A model generated the notes under the pieces. That model was not told the DNA's origin, searched no databases, and worked only from the letters and a program-made list of their open reading frames with translations. Shown piece after piece: positions 43,589-50,497 of a stretch of 55,974 bases of DNA. Every line of letters begins with the position of its first letter. Position 1 is the stretch's first letter. This DNA is from Melghirimyces algeriensis (GTDB taxonomy: Bacteria; Bacillota; Bacilli; Thermoactinomycetales; DSM-45169): assembly GCF_900182565.1 (NCBI RefSeq), contig NZ_FXTI01000016.1, forward strand, positions 1 to 55,974, read 5' to 3'. A program made the translations under genes and the position numbers.

Positions 43589-45478
43589 TTGCCAACGTCC
43601 GGAGAAAAATTTGATGTGATTGTAATCGGTGCCGGGCATGCTGGCTGTGAAGCAGCTCTAGCCGCTGCCCGCATGGGGTGTTCCACGTTACTGCTCACCT
43701 TAAGTCTGGACACGATTGCCTATATGCCCTGTAACCCTTCTGTCGGGGGACCTGCCAAGGGGCATGTAGTTCGTGAAGTGGATGCTCTGGGTGGTGAAAT
43801 GGGTCGGAATATCGATAAGACCCATATTCAAATGCGAATGCTGAATACCGGAAAGGGACCGGCCGTGTATGCTCTGCGGGCACAGGCGGACAAGGTGTTG
43901 TACCAACAGGAGATGAAAAAGGCTTTGGAGAATGAGCCCAATCTGGTTTTGCACCAAAATATGGTGGAGAAACTGTTGGTGGAGAATGGTGTTTGCCAGG
44001 GAGTGGTGACGCGAACCGGGGCAACGTTATACGGAACAACGGTGGTTTTAACGACGGGAACCTATTTGAGAGGGAAGATTATTATTGGGGATTTGACTTA
44101 TGAAAGTGGTCCCAATAATCAACAACCTGCCATTCGATTGGCTGAAAACCTTCATGAATTGGGATTTGAAACCGTTCGCTTTAAAACCGGAACCCCGCCC
44201 CGTGTAAATAAACAGACCGTGGATACCGATCAGATGGAAATTCAACCGGGAGATGATGAACCGCGGGCTTTCTCCTATGAGACGACGGATTATATCACAG
44301 ATCAGCTGCCTTGTTGGTTGACCTATACTAATGAAAATACACATCAGTTTATTCGGGATAACCTGCATAGAGCTCCCATGTATTCCGGTACGATTGAGGG
44401 CCAGGGACCCCGGTATTGTCCCTCCATCGAGGATAAAATTGTCCGCTTCGCTGATAAGAATCGTCACCAGATTTTTTTGGAACCGGAAGGTCGTCATACA
44501 TTGGAAATGTATGTACAGGGGTTGTCCACAAGTTTGCCGGAAGAGGTGCAACAAGCCATTCTGCGTACCATCGATGGAATGGAAAATGTGGAAATGATGC
44601 GAACCGGATATGCGATTGAATATGATGCGATTGTACCTACGCAACTCTGGCCCAGCTTGGAAACCAAACGGGTGGAAAATCTGTTCACAGCCGGGCAGAT
44701 CAATGGCACTTCCGGTTATGAGGAAGCTGCCGCCCAAGGGATCATGGCAGGGATCAACGCGGCTCGAAAAGTACAGAAAAAAGATCCGGTTATTTTGGAT
44801 CGGTCACAGGCTTATATCGGGGTGTTGATTGATGATCTGGTGACCAAGGGAACCAATGAACCTTATCGTCTGCTTACTTCCAGAGCGGAGTATCGCCTGT
44901 TGTTACGTCATGATAATGCAGATCTCCGTTTGACGGATATCGGATATGAAGTGGGTCTGATAACGGAAGAGCGTTATCGCCGCTTCACAAGGAAGAGAGA
45001 AGCAATCGAAAAAGAGATTGGGCGACTTCGGGAAACGAAAGTGAAACCCTCTCCTGAGGTGCAATCCCTTCTGAGAGAAATCGGTTCCAGTGAATTGGAT
45101 AATGCAGTGGAGCTGGCCAAATTGATTAAACGACCGGAAATCAAATACGAACATATCCAACAACTCGCCCCGGCTGAAGAACCGATTGCCTCCGATGTGG
45201 CAGAACAAGTGGAAATTCAATTGAAATACGAAGGATATATTAAAAAGTCCCTGCAACAGGTGGACAAAATGCGAAAAATGGAAAACAAGCAAATTCCCAA
45301 ATGGGTGGACTACGATCAAATCAAAGGCATTTCCATGGAAGCCAGGGAAAAGCTTAACCAAGTTCGTCCTTTATCCATCGGGCAAGCGTCACGGATTTCC
45401 GGTGTCAACCCATCTGACCTCTCCATTCTGCTGGTGTATATTGAACAGGGAGGTAGTCATCGCGTCAGTGGTTCATAG
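43589..45478 (+). CDS. mnmG: tRNA uridine 5-carboxymethylaminomethyl modification enzyme MnmG
   Basis: A flavoprotein of about 629 aa. The FAD site is VIVIGAGHAGCEAALAAARMG and the family signature GPRYCPSIEDKIVRF is present. An ATG at 43583 is only two bases from GGAGG, so the TTG at 43589 (MPTSGEKFDV) is the better start. It works with MnmE on tRNA wobble uridines. Confidence 0.96.
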   Translation: MPTSGEKFDVIVIGAGHAGCEAALAAARMGCSTLLLTLSLDTIAYMPCNPSVGGPAKGHVVREVDALGGEMGRNIDKTHIQMRMLNTGKGPAVYALRAQADKVLYQQEMKKALENEPNLVLHQNMVEKLLVENGVCQGVVTRTGATLYGTTVVLTTGTYLRGKIIIGDLTYESGPNNQQPAIRLAENLHELGFETVRFKTGTPPRVNKQTVDTDQMEIQPGDDEPRAFSYETTDYITDQLPCWLTYTNENTHQFIRDNLHRAPMYSGTIEGQGPRYCPSIEDKIVRFADKNRHQIFLEPEGRHTLEMYVQGLSTSLPEEVQQAILRTIDGMENVEMMRTGYAIEYDAIVPTQLWPSLETKRVENLFTAGQINGTSGYEEAAAQGIMAGINAARKVQKKDPVILDRSQAYIGVLIDDLVTKGTNEPYRLLTSRAEYRLLLRHDNADLRLTDIGYEVGLITEERYRRFTRKREAIEKEIGRLRETKVKPSPEVQSLLREIGSSELDNAVELAKLIKRPEIKYEHIQQLAPAEEPIASDVAEQVEIQLKYEGYIKKSLQQVDKMRKMENKQIPKWVDYDQIKGISMEAREKLNQVRPLSIGQASRISGVNPSDLSILLVYIEQGGSHRVSGS

Positions 45479-45633
45479 AGGGAACAGCAGGTTAATGAAA
45501 CCCTCTAACGGTTGGAACCTGGGGAAGTTTCGCACTTCCTTTTTTGTATCGAAAGGATATTTCTCAACTAGTTCTGGATTTGACCCTGACGGTTAAATCC
45601 GGTTTCTTTTTTCTTGTCAAAGGGGGATTGTTT

Positions 45634-46356
45634 ATGGCTTACCGAAGTTGGCTGGGAGAACATGTTCAGCAAATGTTGGATCTGGAACTGACAGGGGAAC
45701 AGCTGGATCAATTTTCTCTCTACTATCGCCTGTTGATGGAGGGGAACCAAAAACTGAACCTGACAGCCATTACCGAAGAAAAAGAAGTGTATATCAAGCA
45801 CTTTTACGATTCTCTCACCCTGGGAGCGCAGTTACCATTATCAGAAATGGAATCCGTGATTGATGTGGGAACAGGAGCGGGATTTCCGGGAATCCCTTTG
45901 AAGATTGCCTATCCTCACCTTCGCGTGGTTTTGTTGGATTCGTTAAAGAAACGGGTGCTTTTTTTGCAGGAATTAGTGGATCATTTACATTTGAAGTCTG
46001 TGGAGTCCCTTCATGGTCGTGCCGAAGAAGTAGCCCGGAATCGTTCATATCGGGAGTCCTTCGACTTGGCAACCGCAAGAGCAGTGGCTAAGCTGAATAT
46101 ATTGAGTGAATATTGTTTGCCCTTTGTTCGAGTGGATCGTTGGTTTGCAGCGATGAAAGGACCAGATGTGCAAGAGGAAATCAGGGGAGCTAGAGGAGCG
46201 GTGCAGAAGTTGGGAGGAAAATCGATTCAATCCTTATCCATGTCACTGCCGGAAAACATGGGAGAACGTCATCTGTTGTTGATTCAAAAGGATCGTCCCA
46301 CACCTCGGTCCTTTCCCCGAAAGGCAGGAACTCCTGCCCGAAAGCCGTTAAGCTGA
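45634..46356 (+). CDS. rsmG: 16S rRNA (guanine-N7) methyltransferase RsmG
   Basis: A 240-aa methyltransferase acting on the 530 loop of 16S rRNA. The SAM motif is VIDVGTGAGFPGIPLKI. The frame is open further upstream, but the ATG at 45634 with AAAGGGGG gives the normal start (MAYRSWLGEH). It closes the yidC-to-rsmG housekeeping run with a strong terminator. Confidence 0.96.
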   Translation: MAYRSWLGEHVQQMLDLELTGEQLDQFSLYYRLLMEGNQKLNLTAITEEKEVYIKHFYDSLTLGAQLPLSEMESVIDVGTGAGFPGIPLKIAYPHLRVVLLDSLKKRVLFLQELVDHLHLKSVESLHGRAEEVARNRSYRESFDLATARAVAKLNILSEYCLPFVRVDRWFAAMKGPDVQEEIRGARGAVQKLGGKSIQSLSMSLPENMGERHLLLIQKDRPTPRSFPRKAGTPARKPLS

Positions 46357-46374
46357 CAACCGATCCGTTATGCT

Positions 46375-46409
46375 AAAAAAGGTAGCCCAGCAAAGGGCTG
46401 CCTTTTTTA
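46375..46409. terminator. Bidirectional terminator between rsmG and the 494-aa gene
   Basis: AAAAAAGG-AGCCC and GGGCTGCCTTTTTT pair around a short loop, flanked by A and T runs. It overlaps the last codons of the minus-strand gene. Confidence 0.88.
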
Positions 46410-47891
46410 GCCTAGATTATTGATGAGATTGTGGAGTCCCCGAAGGGCCAACTTCCTCTTTTCCAATTGTTCATCCTGGGGATTTTCTCCGGAAAAAGGT
46501 TCGTAAAAGTCGTCGAAGGATTGACCGAATGGATCTTCAATGCTAATATCGTCCTTTTTTAAACTATCTGCTTGGGGCTCTGTGGAATTTTTCAGGATGC
46601 TTCGTGCAGCTTCCTGATTCAGATAACCTGACTTGGGTTCCGGTTTTTGTTTATTTCGATGTTGGGAATGGGATCTCGAAGCACGAGAGGGACTCTGAGT
46701 CCTTTCATCCGTGTGATGCTTCGGAAATTGTCCTTGTAAAGGCTTTGGCTTTGATTGAGAAAAAGGATTCCCTGGATCATGGTGATTTGTTCGTGGTTTT
46801 TCCTTCGGTGTTGGAGAATTCCCCAAGTTGGACAGAGGCTTTTTTCTGCTCTCTTTTTCCTGAAAAGGCTCATAAGTTAATGTTTGGGTCTCATTTGTCG
46901 TTGATCTGTTTGTCTGGTTCTTTTTCCCGGATTCCCAAACCATGGAATGGGGTGAATCCGTCTCTTGTGCAGTGGTTCGAGATTCACGGGGATGGAAGGA
47001 GTCCTTATGGGAAGAACTTGTTTTGTTTTTCCCCTGTCTTGAATCGATCGGGATCGGTTGATCCAATGAATTCTTGGAATCTATGTCATTTTTGAATGAA
47101 GGGCTTGATCTGGAATCCCTTTTTTTTGTTGGCGAAGACGGTTCGGAGGCAAACGTATAGGGTGAGTCCTGAAATGGTTTCGTTTGCTCGGTGTCTTTCT
47201 CCTTTTTGTATGAAACGAAGGAGTCTGCTGGACGTCGATCCGTGTTTAACCGTTGTCGAAGCTTCTTATCCCGTTCCCGAAAGATGGATTCACCAGGTGG
47301 ATTCGCTTGTTGGTTTATCCAAGAATCAGACTGAGAACCAGAACGGTGCAGGATTTTCTTTCGGGTGTTCAGATCCCGTTCCCGCAGAATTGTTTCCTGG
47401 GAATGTTGATTGAATGAAGCGGACTGTGACAGGTTTTCCCTATGATTTCTCTGAAAGGAATAATCCGTTGTTTCTGGTTGTTCTTCTGCATCCATGACGG
47501 ATTCCGTTTGATCTTTATCATCCTGGCTTGAATATTGTACAGATTCGGGTTCAGAAGAGAACTGGGAGTCCGGGGTCTCCATTGTATCTTGCTCCGGTGC
47601 TTGAAGAATATAAACCGAGTGATGGGAATCCGAGCTGATTTTTTCAAATCGGACGCTGGGAGGCCAATCACTTGTCTCTTCCGGGCGGACAAGCTGTGTA
47701 TCAACACCGGTACGCACTCCATGGGGGGAATCATGTTGGGAGGCGCTGCACATAACGGAGGCGATGGCACCCGGGCTCAACTGAAGAAGAAGTGCCTGTT
47801 TTCCATTTTGGGCGGCTCTTTTGGCTGCTTCTTCTCCATCTGATCCTTTACTTATGATGATTACATCATAATCATCTCCCGAATAGGCCAT
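46407..47891 (-). CDS. Hypothetical 494-aa protein, mostly disordered, with a Rossmann-like start
   Basis: Not recognised. A strong ribosome site (AAAGGAGGGG) supports the start. Residues 8-45 (YDVIIISKGSDGEEAAKRAAQ) resemble the beta-alpha-beta start of an FAD/NAD-binding fold, but the GxGxxG loop is replaced. Residues about 90-440 are rich in Ser, Gln, Lys, Asp and Pro and look disordered. A short motif is repeated (ETILRERDLNTRKKI and ESIFRERDKKLRQRL, about 165-215). The last 60 residues are acidic and then helical. It lies 160 bp downstream of a ParM-like gene on the same strand, so the two may work together. That is only inference. Confidence 0.6.
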   Translation of the reverse strand: MAYSGDDYDVIIISKGSDGEEAAKRAAQNGKQALLLQLSPGAIASVMCSASQHDSPHGVRTGVDTQLVRPEETSDWPPSVRFEKISSDSHHSVYILQAPEQDTMETPDSQFSSEPESVQYSSQDDKDQTESVMDAEEQPETTDYSFQRNHRENLSQSASFNQHSQETILRERDLNTRKKILHRSGSQSDSWINQQANPPGESIFRERDKKLRQRLNTDRRPADSFVSYKKEKDTEQTKPFQDSPYTFASEPSSPTKKRDSRSSPSFKNDIDSKNSLDQPIPIDSRQGKNKTSSSHKDSFHPRESRTTAQETDSPHSMVWESGKKNQTNRSTTNETQTLTYEPFQEKESRKKPLSNLGNSPTPKEKPRTNHHDPGNPFSQSKPKPLQGQFPKHHTDERTQSPSRASRSHSQHRNKQKPEPKSGYLNQEAARSILKNSTEPQADSLKKDDISIEDPFGQSFDDFYEPFSGENPQDEQLEKRKLALRGLHNLINNLG

Positions 47892-47995
47892 TTTGTTCCC
47901 CTCCTTTCCCCCTGTGGTTCCGGGTTGACAGGACTCCCGGATTTCCAGGGGAATGTAATGGATAAGCTATGGTCATCTGATTGGAAAGGCTATGG

Positions 47996-48032
47996 AATCC
48001 CCCAGGGCCAATGACCCTGGGGGATTCTCCCT
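47996..48032. terminator. Strong stem-loop between the ParM-like and 494-aa genes
   Basis: AATCCCCCAGGG and CCCTGGGGGATT pair perfectly around a short loop. There is no long T run, so it may be a processing or partial termination site in the parM-to-494-aa transcript. Confidence 0.6.
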
Positions 48033-48049
48033 AGGCTTTAATCTATATT

Positions 48050-49243
48050 TTATTGATTTTGCTCGGTTCGCTGACTGACCCGCTTTTCTGCGGAACGGGG
48101 AACACTAAATTCCTCCTGAATCGTAGTGGTGACTTCTTTTTGTGATTTTACGGGAACGGTCTTTGACTTTGATTGAGTAAATTTACAGAGTCCAAAAGCA
48201 TTGGCAAATTGAGCGTCAATTCCGTAATCCTCGGCAAAAATAAGTTTGTCGTCGCCAAATTGCTCCCGATAATAGGCTTTAAAGGGAATGGATGATCCAC
48301 CGGTCAAAATGATATAGGTGATATCATCGGCGTAGTCGAGACGGTTCCACACTTCTTCTACCAAAGAGGTTCCAATCTCCTGAATACAACCTTTCACAAT
48401 TTCACTTACATCATATACTTTTCCTTTAAAGCTGATTTCACCGGATCGGATCACCCGGTTTAGACTCCAAATGGGATATTCTTTCCCTTGCTTTTCAGGG
48501 TCCACTTCGCGGGAAAATTCTGTGAGACGCTTGGAAAGCAAGTGATACACATTCAGCATGGCGTGACGTGATGTAAAGCTTTGCCGTTTAATAATGGTTT
48601 CACCATGAAGGGTTTCTACATCGGATGTTCCAAAACCAAGATCGTTAATACTTACTTTTTGTATAAAGAGATCTTCGTTTAACAGTTGTCCTTCCCGATC
48701 CAGTGCAATGTGGAAAAGGGTAGCCATAGGCTGACTGATGACGTAAAGGTTTTCATGTTTGATTTCAAATTCAATTTTCCGATAAGGAAGGTTTCCCTGC
48801 TTGATTTCAAAACTGTGTTTGCCAATCAAACGGCGTTTTAATTCCTCTTTGTAGTCAATATAGCTGTCTGTGGGGAGGGCGACTGATACGACGGGTTCAC
48901 TGTGATCGCTTCCTTGAAGCATTAAGCCAGTGCTTACACGGAACATGTGAAGGTATTCCTCTTCGCGGAACCAGGTGGGACTGAACAGCCGGCGCTCATG
49001 GGAGTCAAACAATTCATCATCCGAGGATTGGTCAATGGCCAGCTTTCCGATAAACCATTCCTGATCCCCTTCTCTTTCACGGTACATGATGTTATGGGGA
49101 TCATTGTTATAGGTAATTTCACCGACACGATTGGGAACCACCATATTGCGGATAAACATCTTCAGAAATTTGTCTCCTACACGACTTACAACTTTGGTTC
49201 CGTAATATCCTTGATCATTTCCTATGTAAATCGGTTCGCTCAT
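48050..49243 (-). CDS. ParM/Alp-like bacterial actin, chromosomal
   Basis: A 397-aa actin-superfamily ATPase. Phosphate-1 is IGNDQGYYGTK near the N-terminus, phosphate-2 is INDLGFGTSDVET (about 205) and the adenosine site is IILTGGSSIPFK (about 325). The last 45 residues form a polar tail. Relatives are plasmid-segregating ParM/StbA filaments and phage Alp proteins. Here it lies in the chromosome between rsmG and noc, next to a parS site, with its own promoter. Its role (DNA positioning, septation or a domesticated plasmid system) is unknown. Confidence 0.82.
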   Translation of the reverse strand: MSEPIYIGNDQGYYGTKVVSRVGDKFLKMFIRNMVVPNRVGEITYNNDPHNIMYREREGDQEWFIGKLAIDQSSDDELFDSHERRLFSPTWFREEEYLHMFRVSTGLMLQGSDHSEPVVSVALPTDSYIDYKEELKRRLIGKHSFEIKQGNLPYRKIEFEIKHENLYVISQPMATLFHIALDREGQLLNEDLFIQKVSINDLGFGTSDVETLHGETIIKRQSFTSRHAMLNVYHLLSKRLTEFSREVDPEKQGKEYPIWSLNRVIRSGEISFKGKVYDVSEIVKGCIQEIGTSLVEEVWNRLDYADDITYIILTGGSSIPFKAYYREQFGDDKLIFAEDYGIDAQFANAFGLCKFTQSKSKTVPVKSQKEVTTTIQEEFSVPRSAEKRVSQRTEQNQ

Positions 49244-49294
49244 TATTTTGTTCCTCCCGTTTCTTGTCGAAGATCGTCATATTCTTCTTCATTG

Positions 49295-49324
49295 ATTCTA
49301 TCAAGCAGAGTTGGAAAGGGTCAA
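49295..49324 (-). promoter_or_regulatory. Promoter of the ParM-like gene
   Basis: The minus strand has -35 TTGACC (49319-49324) and -10 TAGAAT (49295-49300) with 18 nt between, about 50 bp before the start codon. Confidence 0.7.
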
Positions 49325-49467
49325 CCGAAATAGGGGCTAAGATCAGGGGTATACTCTATATTTCTACCGTTTGGCTCATTCATCTAAACGGAAGGGTTAG
49401 TAGAAAGGTTTCCTTTTGGAGGAGAGAAGTTTATGGAAGAACTATAACCTTTTGCAGGGGAAATAGA

Positions 49468-49483
49468 TGTTTCACGTGAAACG
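49468..49483. promoter_or_regulatory. parS site upstream of noc
   Basis: TGTTTCACGTGAAACG differs from the consensus parS palindrome in the last base only. It is a Spo0J/ParB binding site between the ParM-like gene and noc. The rest of the 342-bp spacer (49244-49585) holds only the ParM promoter and leader. Confidence 0.92.
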
Positions 49484-49585
49484 TGGGATGAAAAACGGCA
49501 GTTCCTGTAAAATAAAAGGGTGAAGTCCTGTGGTATCGAATATAAGATAAGTGATACGATCTCTCAGGCTTAGGTGGTGTCAACG

Positions 49586-50398
49586 ATGAAAGAGCCCTTT
49601 GGCCGTCTTTTTGGTATGGCTGATAAAGCAGACGGTGATGAGGTAAAGCATTTGGATGTGGATCGGGTTCGTCCAAGTCCATACCAGCCACGAACTGTTT
49701 TTGATGATGAACGCATCGAAGAACTTTGTCAAACCATTCAAAGTCATGGGGTGATTCAGCCAATTGTTGTCCGTCAGGTTCAAGGCGGGTATGAACTGAT
49801 TGCCGGGGAAAGAAGATTGCGCGCCGTAAAACGCTTGAAGATGAGAAAGATTCCAGCCATTGTTCGTGAAATGTCCGATACGGAAGCCGCATCTGTTTCC
49901 TTGATTGAAAATCTGCAACGTGAAGGATTGACAGCACTGGAAGAAGCGATTGCTTATCATCAATTGATTCATCTTCACGGGCTAACTCAGGAAGGATTGG
50001 CACAAAAACTGGGAAGAGGTCAATCTACGATTGCGAATAAGCTGCGTTTACTTCAATTGCCACAAGAGGTACAGGAAGCGGTTCAAAAACGATGGATAAC
50101 GGAACGACATGCCAGAGCTTTACTGGGATTGAAAGAACAAGAACTTCAAATCAAACTGCTAAAAGAAATTATTGAAAAAGATCTGAATGTAAAGCAAACG
50201 GAAGAGAGGATCTGGAGGGTTCGGAATCAAAAAGACAAATCCATATCAAAACGGAAAGCTTTTTCCAGAGATGTACGAATTGCTGTAAATACCATCCGGC
50301 AGTCTGTTGATATGGTGAAAAAAAGCGGTCTTTCCGTCCGTTCCGATGAAAAAGAATTTGATGATTTTTATGAAGTGGTTATACGCATTCCAAAGTAA
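49586..50398 (+). CDS. noc: Nucleoid occlusion protein Noc
   Basis: A 270-aa ParB-family CTPase that blocks division over the nucleoid. The ParB N-terminal domain is clear (VRPSPYQPRTVFDD, HGVIQPIVVR, AGERRLRAVKRL), followed by a helix-turn-helix (LTQEGLAQKLGRGQSTIANKLRLLQLP). The ATG at 49586 has AGGTGGTG upstream. The amphipathic membrane-binding N-terminus (MKEPFGRLFGM) is typical of Noc and separates it from Spo0J. Confidence 0.94.
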   Translation: MKEPFGRLFGMADKADGDEVKHLDVDRVRPSPYQPRTVFDDERIEELCQTIQSHGVIQPIVVRQVQGGYELIAGERRLRAVKRLKMRKIPAIVREMSDTEAASVSLIENLQREGLTALEEAIAYHQLIHLHGLTQEGLAQKLGRGQSTIANKLRLLQLPQEVQEAVQKRWITERHARALLGLKEQELQIKLLKEIIEKDLNVKQTEERIWRVRNQKDKSISKRKAFSRDVRIAVNTIRQSVDMVKKSGLSVRSDEKEFDDFYEVVIRIPK

Positions 50399-50497
50399 AA
50401 GGTGTACAATTTCATCATAGAAGTAGGAAAGTTAATCGATCGATATTGGAGAACAATTGCCAAATGGAAAGCCAACTAGGAATGAGGTGTAGAGTGT

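Noticed and set aside
46604..47095. Plus-strand 163-aa frame opposite the 494-aa gene
   Set aside because: No good ribosome site and no family features. The minus-strand frame is three times longer and has AAAGGAGGGG before its ATG.
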